A stretch of 36,868 nucleotides of DNA. It comes from Bacteroidales bacterium. Its GTDB lineage: Bacteria > Bacteroidota > Bacteroidia > Bacteroidales > UBA932. The position numbers and the translations under genes are program-made. The notes beneath the pieces were generated by a model. The model was given only the letters and a program-made list of their open reading frames with translations. It made no database searches and was not told the DNA's origin. Every line of letters begins with the position of its first letter. Within the stretch, counting starts at the first letter, position 1. Shown one piece after another: positions 15,620 through 23,235 of the stretch. The DNA lies in assembly GCA_017551425.1 (NCBI GenBank), contig JAFZLQ010000013.1, positions 1-36,868 on the forward strand. Reading direction: 5' to 3'.

Positions 15620-16177
15620 ATGGCAAACAAACCACTGAATACGGCCATCCTCGACCGGGCCATCATTTTTGCAGTAAAAGCCCACTCCGGAACCGAGCGC
15701 CGCGGGAAAGGATACCCCTATATAGTACATCCCATGGAGGCTGTGGAGATAGTAGCCACCATGACTTCCGACCAGGAGCTCCTGGCCGCCGCCGCCCTGC
15801 ACGACACTGTGGAGGATACCGACGTGACGGTGGATCAGATACGCGAGGAATTCGGCGACCGCGTCGCCTCCCTCGTGGCTGCGGAAACGGACGTTAAAGG
15901 CGCTCCCTGGCACGACCGCAAGCAGGCCGCCATCGACCGTCTGTCCCGCGCCAGCCACGACGCCAAAATAGTGGCCCTCGGAGACAAACTCTCCAACATG
16001 AGGGCCATCGCCCGCGACTATGCGGTACAGGGCAAAGCCCTTTGGGACATTTTTCACACAAATGACCCCAAAGAGCACGAATGGCACTACCGCGGTCTTG
16101 CCGACGCCCTTCGGGAGCTGGACGGCACAGTTGCGTTCCAGGAATTCGAAAAGCTTATCAATCAAGTATTTGCATAA
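15620..16177 (+). CDS. Stand-alone HD-domain (p)ppGpp hydrolase-like protein (MESH1/SAH type)
   Basis: A 185-residue HD-superfamily phosphohydrolase corresponding to the hydrolase half of Rel/SpoT. Metal and active-site positions are visible: His37 in YPYIVHPMEAV, His61-Asp62 with Glu65-Asp66 in ALHDTVEDTDV, and Asp122 with Asn126 in GDKLSNMRAI. Small alarmone hydrolases remove the 3'-pyrophosphate from (p)ppGpp. Adjacency to a synthetase-only protein means a split synthesis/hydrolysis pair. Its TAA overlaps the next ATG by one base (TAATG at 16175-16179). Confidence 0.88.
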   Translation: MANKPLNTAILDRAIIFAVKAHSGTERRGKGYPYIVHPMEAVEIVATMTSDQELLAAAALHDTVEDTDVTVDQIREEFGDRVASLVAAETDVKGAPWHDRKQAAIDRLSRASHDAKIVALGDKLSNMRAIARDYAVQGKALWDIFHTNDPKEHEWHYRGLADALRELDGTVAFQEFEKLINQVFA

Positions 16178-17007
16178 TGGAAGCCATTAAAATATCCCTC
16201 AACGACTACGTCCTTTCCGGAGGCGGATTCAACGGAGAGAGCTATGACCACAAGACCGACCCGTCGGTGATGCTGAAGCTCTATTTTCCCGGCAAGATCC
16301 AGCAGCCGCTGGACGAAATGACGCTGGCGCGTAAGGTTTACGACATGGGCATCCCCACGCCTGAGCCCGGCGAATATGTGGTAACGGAGGACGGCCGCTT
16401 CGGCATACGTTTCAAACGCATAGTCGGCAAGAAGTCTTATTCCCGCGCCACGGGCGACGAACCCGGGAAGGTGGCGCAATATGCCGCCGAGTTTGCAGAA
16501 ATGTGCAGGCAGCTCCACTCCACGCATGTGGATACCGCCCAGTTCGAGAACGTCAAGGACCGTTACTACCGCCTGCTGTCCGAGAATCCCTTCTTCACGA
16601 CCGCGGAAAAGGACAAGCTTGGCCGCTTCATAGCGGACACCCCCGACGAAGACACGGCCATCCACGGAGACCTGCAGTACAGCAACGCCATCTTCGTGGG
16701 AGACAAGCGCTATTTCATCGACCTGGGAGACTTCTGCTGGGGCAACCATCTATTCGACATCGGCCAGGTGTACCTCTGCTGCTACCTCAGCGGCGAGGAC
16801 TTCATCAGCGAAACCTTCCACATGCCAAAGGCGCTCGCCATGAAATTCTGGGACAATTTCGCCCCGGTTTACTTCGGCGAAGGCATACCCCTCAAGGAAA
16901 TTGAGGAGCTGGTGCGCCCGTACGCCGGCCTCAAGACCCTGAACATCGAGCGTGACACCAAGTGCCCCATGCCCGAGTTCCGCGCAGCACTCGACACGAT
17001 CCTATGA
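16177..17007 (+). CDS. APH-fold phosphotransferase (TIGR02172-like aminoglycoside phosphotransferase family)
   Basis: A 276-residue kinase-fold protein. The catalytic loop IHGDLQYSNAI gives Asp165 and Asn170 and the metal-binding IDLGD gives Asp182, as in aminoglycoside/choline kinases. The N-terminal lobe has GGGFNGESYDHK and VMLKLYFPG, whose Lys34 may bind ATP. Families of this type are often annotated as aminoglycoside phosphotransferases without shown resistance activity. Embedded between alarmone and partner-switch genes, it is more likely to phosphorylate a metabolite or protein in that pathway; the substrate is unknown. It overlaps both neighbours (1 nt and 4 nt). Confidence 0.8.
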   Translation: MEAIKISLNDYVLSGGGFNGESYDHKTDPSVMLKLYFPGKIQQPLDEMTLARKVYDMGIPTPEPGEYVVTEDGRFGIRFKRIVGKKSYSRATGDEPGKVAQYAAEFAEMCRQLHSTHVDTAQFENVKDRYYRLLSENPFFTTAEKDKLGRFIADTPDEDTAIHGDLQYSNAIFVGDKRYFIDLGDFCWGNHLFDIGQVYLCCYLSGEDFISETFHMPKALAMKFWDNFAPVYFGEGIPLKEIEELVRPYAGLKTLNIERDTKCPMPEFRAALDTIL

Positions 17008-19037
17008 AGAAACTGAGAAACATACGCGCCCTGCTGCTGGTAATAGTGGCAGCCGTCGCCCTGGAAGCCACGGCGCTGGTGCAGTTCTACTTCTCCCAGA
17101 ACGGCCTCCGGGAAGAAGCCAGGCTCAGGGCGGAAAGCCAGCTGGAAGCCACCAACTACGAAATCATGGACATTATCGACCAGGCCGAGGCCGCCGTGCG
17201 CAACAGCATCTGGATTGCCCAGTGGAGCCTGGACGTTCCGGACAGCCTGGGGCGAGTCTGCGAGAGGATCGTGGTGGACAACCCGGTTGTGGCCGGTTCG
17301 ACCGTGGCCCTCGTGCCGGGCTACAGGAAAGACAGGCCGCTGTACTCCCCCTATGTCTGCCTGGACGAAGACGGCGCCGTCAGGGCCGTCTCTCTGGCCA
17401 CCGAAGAGTACGACTACCCGCATCAGGAATGGTTCGTGCGGCCGCTGGAGCTTGACGACGGCTACTGGTCCGAGCCCTATGTGGACGAGGGCGGCGGAGA
17501 GATGCTGATGACCACCTACTCCATGCCGGTCCACAATGCGAAGGGCGCCCAGGCCGCCGTGCTCACCGCCGACATTTCCCTCGAATGGCTCAAGGACCTG
17601 GTAGGACGCATGAAGGTTTATCCCAACGCCTACTGCACCGTGAACAGCCGCGAGGGGCGCGTCATGATCAGCCCGCCGGACGATGCGGACGAAATAAAAA
17701 AGGCCATCACTTTCAGTTCCGAGGTGGGACGCACCGGATGGACCCTCTGCCTCGTCATCCCGGAAAACGACATTTTCGGCGTGCTGAGGCGCGTGGGAAC
17801 CATAGTCGGCATCCTGCAGGTACTCGGCCTGCTGATGATTATCCTCATGCTCCAGTCGTTCATCCGTGGCGAACGCCGCTACCGCGAGCTGGACAAGAAG
17901 CGAGAGAGGATTGAGGGCGAACTCCATGTAGCCACCGGCATCCAGATGTCGATGGTCCCCAAGACCTTCCCGCCTTTCCCGGAACGGCACGACCTCGACA
18001 TGGCCGCAACGATAGTACCCGCCAAGGAGGTGGGCGGCGACCTGTACGACTTCTTCATCCGGGACGAGAAACTCTTCTTCTGCGTGGGCGACGTGAGCGG
18101 AAAAGGCGTTCCTGCGGCTCTCGTGATGGCGGTCACCCGCACCACCTTCCGCAACCTGTCGGCCAGCGAAAACAGCCCGGGGCGCATAGTTACGGCGATG
18201 AACGAAAGCCTGTCGGCGATGAACGAGAACAACATGTTCGTCACCTTCTTCTGCGGCGTGCTCGACCTGGCGGAAGGAAAACTGCGCTACTGCAACGCCG
18301 GCCACAATCCGCCCAGGATACTGACGGACGCCATACGGTCGCTGCCCGTCGCCCCCAACCTGCCGCTCGGCATAATGTCCGGGTTCGAATTCGAGGAGCA
18401 GGAAACGGTATTCCGCTACGACGACGCACTCTTCCTTTATACGGACGGCCTCACCGAGGCGGAGAACGCCGCGCACGAACAGTTCGGAGAGGAACGCATG
18501 GACGAGGCCCTGCACGGACGCAAGAGCGCCGAGAGGCACCTTGACAACATCAAGCAGAAGGTTGCGGAGTTCGTAGGCGACGCGCCGCAGAGCGACGACC
18601 TCACCATACTCTTCATCCACTATCTGCCCATCACGCACCGCCTCATTCTGACCAACGACATCGCCCAGATTGCACTTCTGCCGGAATTCGTGGAGCTGGC
18701 CGTCAAGGATTCCAAAATGGACCCCATCATGACGGACAGCATGAACCTGGCGCTGGAGGAGGCTGTCACCAACGTCATCCTGTACGCATATCCCGAGGGG
18801 ACTGAGGGCAAGGTGAGGATTGACGCGTCCGCCGGGGAAAACGCCCTCGCCTTCACCATCACCGATTACGGAAAGGCGTTCGACCCTACCGCCAGGGAAG
18901 AGGTGGATATCAACGCAAGCCTTGAAGACCGTCCGGTCGGAGGTCTTGGTATCCATCTTGTAAGGACCATCATGGATTCGGTACGATACGAGAGGATCGG
19001 CCAGAAGAACATTTTGTATTTAACTAAAAACTATTGA
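17004..19037 (+). CDS. Membrane sensor: Cache domain, SpoIIE-type PP2C phosphatase and RsbW-like HATPase in one chain
   Basis: A 677-residue protein. Order: transmembrane helix (about 6-28); extracytoplasmic Cache-type sensor (about 30-260, with QEWFVRPLELDDGYWSEPY and LTADISLEWLKDL); second helix (about 263-288); coiled linker; PP2C/SpoIIE phosphatase (about 315-550, metal aspartates in GGDLYDFF, DVSGKGVPAAL, YTDGLTEAE and SDDLTILF); C-terminal HATPase of the anti-sigma kinase type (N-box Glu586/Asn590, G1 Asp621-x-Gly623, G2 GGLGI at 646-650). One chain thus carries both opposing activities on a STAS protein: dephosphorylation and phosphorylation. The STAS gene follows 4 nt later. The start at 17004 overlaps the previous stop (ATGA) and begins MKKLRNIRALLL. 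Confidence 0.92.
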   Translation: MKKLRNIRALLLVIVAAVALEATALVQFYFSQNGLREEARLRAESQLEATNYEIMDIIDQAEAAVRNSIWIAQWSLDVPDSLGRVCERIVVDNPVVAGSTVALVPGYRKDRPLYSPYVCLDEDGAVRAVSLATEEYDYPHQEWFVRPLELDDGYWSEPYVDEGGGEMLMTTYSMPVHNAKGAQAAVLTADISLEWLKDLVGRMKVYPNAYCTVNSREGRVMISPPDDADEIKKAITFSSEVGRTGWTLCLVIPENDIFGVLRRVGTIVGILQVLGLLMIILMLQSFIRGERRYRELDKKRERIEGELHVATGIQMSMVPKTFPPFPERHDLDMAATIVPAKEVGGDLYDFFIRDEKLFFCVGDVSGKGVPAALVMAVTRTTFRNLSASENSPGRIVTAMNESLSAMNENNMFVTFFCGVLDLAEGKLRYCNAGHNPPRILTDAIRSLPVAPNLPLGIMSGFEFEEQETVFRYDDALFLYTDGLTEAENAAHEQFGEERMDEALHGRKSAERHLDNIKQKVAEFVGDAPQSDDLTILFIHYLPITHRLILTNDIAQIALLPEFVELAVKDSKMDPIMTDSMNLALEEAVTNVILYAYPEGTEGKVRIDASAGENALAFTITDYGKAFDPTAREEVDINASLEDRPVGGLGIHLVRTIMDSVRYERIGQKNILYLTKNY

Positions 19038-19041
19038 TATC

Positions 19042-19344
19042 ATGGAAGTTAAGATCGTGCGGGAAGACAATGTAGTAACCGCATTCCTGATTGGCCGCCT
19101 TGACACGCCGGCCTCGCTGGAGATTGCCCCCAAGATGGACGAGCTGGCAGAAGAAGCCGGCGGCACCGTGATCCTGGATTGCACGGAACTGACCTACATC
19201 TCCAGCTCCGGCCTCAGGATCTTCATCACCCTGCGCAAAGCGGCCGCCTCGAAGGGCGGAAAGATAATTGTCCGGAATATTACGAACGAGATTCGCAGCG
19301 TATTTATGATGACCGGGTTCCTGAACCTGTTTGAGATTCAGTGA
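19042..19344 (+). CDS. STAS-domain anti-sigma factor antagonist-like protein
   Basis: A 100-residue single STAS domain of the SpoIIAA/RsbV type: FLIGRLDTPASLEIAP, then VILDCTELTYISSSGLRIF. Ser56, just before Gly57, is the position phosphorylated in SpoIIAA. It is the last gene of the five-gene operon and the obvious substrate of the Cache-PP2C-HATPase protein encoded just upstream. Bacteroidota lack sigma-B, so the final target of this switch is unknown. Its last 41 nt overlap the 3' end of the convergent flavoprotein gene. Confidence 0.92.
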   Translation: MEVKIVREDNVVTAFLIGRLDTPASLEIAPKMDELAEEAGGTVILDCTELTYISSSGLRIFITLRKAAASKGGKIIVRNITNEIRSVFMMTGFLNLFEIQ

Positions 19345-20593
19345 CCGCGGCATCGGCGGCAGCCCAACGTCTTTCAGCCCTGTCAACCTCCCGGCGCAGC
19401 TTTGCCGGCAGGTTTTCCATGCACCGGTTGCACTTCATATCGAGTGTGAACATGCGTCCGATGCAGTAGTTCGAGTGCCCGCAGCCGCTGCGGGTCATCT
19501 CACCGCTGTGCAGTTTGTTTACGAAGTCGGTGTCCCGTATGAGGGCGCGGCCCACCTGCAGGCCGTCGAATCCGGCGTCTATCACCTCTTCCATCTTGTT
19601 CAGGGACACAAGGCCGCCCACATAGATGAGTGGGAGCTTCACCGCCGCCCGGAAGCGTTTCGCATCGTCCAGGAAATATGCATCCTTGTATGGAACGGTA
19701 GGTATGACGATGCGGCCGGCAAAGAACAGCAGGGCCTTGAGCCACCACATCTTGAGCCAGCTGGTGTAATAGGCCATCGTGCGCAGGGGCATTGCGCCGC
19801 GCATAACTTCCATGGGCGCCCTGCTCACGAAGCCGCCGGAGAGCACCAGGGCGTGCACCCCGAGCCGCTCCAGTTCCCGAGCCACCTCGATGCATTCCGC
19901 TTCCTGCATGCCGCCGCGGAAGCCGTCGTGCATGTTCATCTTCACAATCACGCCGATGTCGTCTCCGGCCGCTTCCATCACCCTGCGTATCACCCTCTGC
20001 ATAAAGCGCATACGGTTCTCAAGCGAACCTCCGTACTCGTCGTGGCGGTGGTTGGTGAAGGGCGAAAGGAACTGGCTGATGAGGTATCCGTGCCCGGCAT
20101 GGATCTCAACGCAGTCGAATCCCGCCTTGCGTGCCAGGTTGACCGCGTTGCCGAAGTCTTCCACCAGAGCGTCTATGTCTTTGACCTTCAGCTTGCGCAC
20201 GAAGGTGGGAGAGTACAGGTTGAAGCCGCCGGACGCGCCTACAGGCTGGCAGCCGCAGGTGGAACGGTGGGTCATGTTGCCGCAGTGCCCGAGCTGGATA
20301 GAGCATTTTGCGCCTTCCGCATGCACGGCGTCGGTGATCCGCCTGAGCCCGGGGACTATCTCCTCGCGCATCCACAGCTGGCCGTTGAAAGACAGGCCGC
20401 TGCGGCTGACGGACGCATACGAAAGGGTGGTCATTCCCACGCCGCCGCGCGCTACCGCAGTGTGATAGTCGAACAGGTCCTGCGAAGGGCTGTTGCCATA
20501 AGCCATGTTTTCGAAAGCGGCCGAGCGTATTACCCGGTTCCGGAGGGTCACCGGACCGATCTTGACCGGCGTAAACACTTTGGACTCAATCAT
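19304..20593 (-). CDS. Old Yellow Enzyme-family NADH:flavin oxidoreductase (candidate steroid/bile-acid ene-reductase)
   Basis: A 429-residue FMN TIM-barrel enzyme. Family motifs: NRVIRSAAFENMA near the N terminus, CSIQLGHCGNMTHRST, EIHAGHGYLISQFLSPF, NHRHDEYGGSLENRMRF and GLQVGRALIRD. The C-terminal region has four cysteines (CGHSNYC and KCNRC), suggestive of the iron-sulfur site of dienoyl-CoA-reductase-type members, but the large FAD/NAD domains of those ~670-residue enzymes are absent. It begins one nucleotide after a 5-alpha-reductase-like gene; some gut Bacteroidota are reported to encode paired 5-alpha- and 5-beta-reductases for 3-oxo-delta4 steroids. The start at 20593 gives the canonical MIESKVFTPVKIG. 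The 3' end overlaps the STAS gene by 41 nt. Confidence 0.85.
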   Translation of the reverse strand: MIESKVFTPVKIGPVTLRNRVIRSAAFENMAYGNSPSQDLFDYHTAVARGGVGMTTLSYASVSRSGLSFNGQLWMREEIVPGLRRITDAVHAEGAKCSIQLGHCGNMTHRSTCGCQPVGASGGFNLYSPTFVRKLKVKDIDALVEDFGNAVNLARKAGFDCVEIHAGHGYLISQFLSPFTNHRHDEYGGSLENRMRFMQRVIRRVMEAAGDDIGVIVKMNMHDGFRGGMQEAECIEVARELERLGVHALVLSGGFVSRAPMEVMRGAMPLRTMAYYTSWLKMWWLKALLFFAGRIVIPTVPYKDAYFLDDAKRFRAAVKLPLIYVGGLVSLNKMEEVIDAGFDGLQVGRALIRDTDFVNKLHSGEMTRSGCGHSNYCIGRMFTLDMKCNRCMENLPAKLRREVDRAERRWAAADAAVTESQTGSGTRSS

Positions 20594-20594
20594 T

Positions 20595-21362
20595 TCAGAA
20601 GATAAAAGGGATGATTCTCTTGGTCTTGGTCGTATCCAGCTGACCGGGGAATTCCTCGAGGTAGAGGTCGTAGATGCGCGCAGCGCGCGGCGCCAGGTTG
20701 GCGAAGGTCCAGAGGGCGAAGACGGCCCCGGACCAGGACCAGGTGAGTATGGCAAAGCCCACCCATTCCATGAACTCGCCGAAGTAATTGGCGCTGGTTA
20801 CGTATCTGAACATGCCGCCCCGGGGCAGGTAGTGGGCAGTATCCCCGGGTTTGCGCAGGTTTCGTATTATCCTGTCCGACTGGAGGTTGATGAACAGTCC
20901 GCCCAGGAAAACTGCGGTTCCGGCAAGGAACGGCAGGCTTGTTAGCCAGCTGCCGGGATAATAGTCCTGCGGCGAGAAATAGAATATCCAGCCGCCCTGC
21001 ATGAGGGCGTTCAGGGTGTTGAACAGCACCCCCATCAGGATGATGGACAGCGGCATGCGGCCGTGGCCGCGCAGGCGCAGCGGGAAAATGAAGGAACGGT
21101 TGAAATAGTGGTGCTCGAACAGCAGCAGGAAGACCAGCCTTACGCCGTCCGTCCTGCGGGGCGAAAGCCACCAGAGCGCCAGCATGGCGACGAAAACCGG
21201 CGCCTCCATCAGGAACCATCCCAGATGGTTGTCTATGGACGGACCCCACTTGGGCTGGTAGAATTTGCCGTATCCGGCATTCACGAAGAACAACGACACG
21301 AAGACCACCAGCGCTATGACGGCCATCGCTATCAGGAATATGTTGAACGCGTGAAGGGTCAT
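20595..21362 (-). CDS. Steroid 5-alpha-reductase-like membrane protein
   Basis: A 255-residue protein with about six or seven membrane spans. The C-terminal domain carries the 3-oxo-5-alpha-steroid 4-dehydrogenase pattern: INLQSDRIIRNLRKPG, YLPRGGMFRYVTSANYFGEF, MEWVGFAILTWSWSG, FANLAPRAARIYDLYLEEFP and a terminal KTKRIIPFIF. Eukaryotic and gut bacterial homologues reduce the delta4 bond of 3-oxo steroids with NADPH. It lies 6 nt after the MATE-fusion gene and 1 nt before the OYE gene, so all three are one operon. Lipid or isoprenoid ene-reduction is an alternative role. Confidence 0.85.
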   Translation of the reverse strand: MTLHAFNIFLIAMAVIALVVFVSLFFVNAGYGKFYQPKWGPSIDNHLGWFLMEAPVFVAMLALWWLSPRRTDGVRLVFLLLFEHHYFNRSFIFPLRLRGHGRMPLSIILMGVLFNTLNALMQGGWIFYFSPQDYYPGSWLTSLPFLAGTAVFLGGLFINLQSDRIIRNLRKPGDTAHYLPRGGMFRYVTSANYFGEFMEWVGFAILTWSWSGAVFALWTFANLAPRAARIYDLYLEEFPGQLDTTKTKRIIPFIF

Positions 21363-21368
21363 CGGGCC

Positions 21369-23147
21369 TTATTGGATATGTACCAGCAAGTTGTTGGTGC
21401 GCAGCGAATTGTCGTACCTGAGGTAGCCGCTGGAATTCATGATCATCCTTACACCAAGCGTGGTTTCCGGATGCTCGATATCCTCCTTCCAGTGAGAGGC
21501 GCGTTCGGTGATGTCGAATCGCTTGCAATCGTCCCGGAAGCGGAGGATTACCGTGCCCTGATACAGGGAGAGACGGATTTCCAGGTGGTGCGACTTGCCG
21601 TCGGCGAAGCCATAAATCATGACGATGTTGCCCATCTCCTCTATATACATGCTCACCGCATAGGCTTTGTCTGGCGCTATGCCGCGTTCCTGGCAGAAAG
21701 TCTGGGCCTGCGCCGCCAGTTCCCACACTTCTTCCGGATGCACCACGGTGCGGTACAGGCGGTCTTCGGGAGGAACGCCGAAGTCGGACGGAACGTCCAG
21801 GACGGATTCAAGGCCTTTGAACCGGCGGTCGCGGTGCCGGATTGCATAGAGTCCCTTCAACAGTATGACGAGGAACTGGCTCACGGCAAAGGAGGCGAAT
21901 ATTCCCTCGACGCCCCACAGCCATCCCATGAGCAATGCGCAGGGAACCAGGGCCAGCAGTTCACCCATAAGAAATGCCCAGATAGACTTTCTGTTCTGTT
22001 CCACACCCTGCTCGTAACTGCCCATGCAGCGGGCTATGGCAACCAGAGGCATGCTAAGCGCCAGATACCGGACGGCGTGGATGGCCAACGTGAAAGAGGC
22101 GTCATCCGGGCTCAGATACAAGCCGACCAGCGGCCTTGCCAGGGCAAAGACGATTGCGCTCAGGAAACCGATAACCACGACGCAGGCCTGTCCGCTCAAC
22201 TGTATCACGTCGATAAGCCCGCGACGGTCCTGCTCACCATAGCTGATGCCGGAGAAGAGCAAGGTGGCTCCGGAAATGCCCACCCCCGCCGACAACAGCA
22301 ACGAGGACAGGTTCTGCTGCACTGCGAAAGCGGCCATGGCCGTAACGCCGGCAGTTCCCATAACCAGAGAGTTAAGGGCGATTATGGCTATGGACCGGGC
22401 TCCGACGCGAATTCCGGAGGGGAGGCCGGAGGTAAATATGGCGCCCGGGCGGCTGCTGCGCATGGCGCGCGGGTGCAGGCGGAACAGGCGGTCTTTTCTC
22501 ATGAAATATGTGAGCAGGACCAGGGTCCCCAGCAGATAACTCACGCTGGTAGCCATGCCGAAGCCCCACATGCCGGCGTGGAACACCTTTACATTGAGCA
22601 GGTCGATAACTACGTCCGAAACGCCCATGACAAGGCATCCAAGATGCACGAGATTCCGTTGCCCGTCCAACTGGAGCACCGGTATCAGCGAAAGGAACAG
22701 CAACAGGAAAGGCGTGCCTATGAACACGGCCTTAAGATAATCCACCGCCATGGTGTTGATGATGCCGCCGCTGGGAGCCCCCATGATATGGGCGATTTGA
22801 CTGGTGAAAAACAGCCCCGGCACCGCGCAAAGGATTGCGAACTCCATCGTCAGGAGCATGGCTGCCGTGAACAGGCCGTTGGCATGCTCCGTTTTCCCCC
22901 TGCCGATATACACCGTGCACGGCTGCTGGAAGCCGGCGGTTATCATGTAGGAGAAAATGCACAGCACCTCGAAGATAGGCGAGGCTATTCCGTGGGCGGC
23001 CATGCCTTCTTCTCCAAGGAACCTGGCGACGAAAACGCCGTCCACTATGCCGCATATGGCATCTGCCAGCTCCGCACTGATGAGAACCAGCATCGCCTCC
23101 AGGAATTGATTGCCGCCCAGGGCGGATATGCTACCATTTCTAGTCAT
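21369..23147 (-). CDS. MATE-family transporter fused to a C-terminal RsbW-like HATPase domain
   Basis: A 592-residue protein. Residues 1 to about 435 are a 12-helix MATE (NorM/DinF-like) transporter: ELADAICGIVDGVFVARFLG, IASPIFEVLCIFSYMI, AAFAVQQNLSSLLLSAGVG. A linker leads to a cytoplasmic ~140-residue domain of the anti-sigma kinase HATPase type: N-box IEEMGNIVMIYGF with Glu503/Asn507, G1-like FRDDCKRFD (539-545, Asp kept but the Gly replaced by Cys), and a reduced G2 TTLGVRMIM (563-571). A normal MATE protein ends near residue 450. The degenerate G1 may mean weak or absent ATP hydrolysis. It leads an operon with two putative ene-reductases. The start at 23147 is only 7 nt from the promoter box. 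Confidence 0.88.
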   Translation of the reverse strand: MTRNGSISALGGNQFLEAMLVLISAELADAICGIVDGVFVARFLGEEGMAAHGIASPIFEVLCIFSYMITAGFQQPCTVYIGRGKTEHANGLFTAAMLLTMEFAILCAVPGLFFTSQIAHIMGAPSGGIINTMAVDYLKAVFIGTPFLLLFLSLIPVLQLDGQRNLVHLGCLVMGVSDVVIDLLNVKVFHAGMWGFGMATSVSYLLGTLVLLTYFMRKDRLFRLHPRAMRSSRPGAIFTSGLPSGIRVGARSIAIIALNSLVMGTAGVTAMAAFAVQQNLSSLLLSAGVGISGATLLFSGISYGEQDRRGLIDVIQLSGQACVVVIGFLSAIVFALARPLVGLYLSPDDASFTLAIHAVRYLALSMPLVAIARCMGSYEQGVEQNRKSIWAFLMGELLALVPCALLMGWLWGVEGIFASFAVSQFLVILLKGLYAIRHRDRRFKGLESVLDVPSDFGVPPEDRLYRTVVHPEEVWELAAQAQTFCQERGIAPDKAYAVSMYIEEMGNIVMIYGFADGKSHHLEIRLSLYQGTVILRFRDDCKRFDITERASHWKEDIEHPETTLGVRMIMNSSGYLRYDNSLRTNNLLVHIQ

Positions 23148-23154
23148 GGAACTG

Positions 23155-23185
23155 CAAAGTTAATCATTTTTGAATGTTTGTGAAA
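23155..23185 (-). promoter_or_regulatory. Promoter of the MATE-fusion operon
   Basis: On the minus strand, TTTC at 23185-23182, a 19-nt spacer and TAACTTTG at 23162-23155 match the Bacteroidota consensus. Only 7 nt separate the box from the ATG, predicting a leaderless or nearly leaderless mRNA. Confidence 0.7.
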
Positions 23186-23235
23186 CGGATTGTTTGTAAA
23201 CAAATAATTCGTAACTTGCAAAGCGTTATAACCAT

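Noticed and set aside
16177..17007. Antibiotic-resistance aminoglycoside phosphotransferase
   Set aside because: Only the kinase fold is supported; it is embedded in a signalling operon with no mobile or resistance context.
16869..18956. Minus-strand reading frame of 695 codons
   Set aside because: Fully antisense to the Cache-PP2C-HATPase gene, rich in His/Val/Gly/Arg with no recognisable domain; an artefact of GC-rich codon bias.
19331..20605. Plus-strand reading frame of 424 codons downstream of the STAS gene
   Set aside because: Antisense to the OYE-family gene, whose motifs are unmistakable.
21063..23183. Plus-strand reading frame of 706 codons
   Set aside because: Antisense to the MATE-fusion and 5-alpha-reductase-like genes, low-complexity His/Gln/Arg composition, no promoter; both sense genes have clear family motifs.
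23191..23203. Near-palindrome TTTGTAAACAAA as an operator
   Set aside because: Short, AT-rich and single; could be chance, and no regulator can be assigned.
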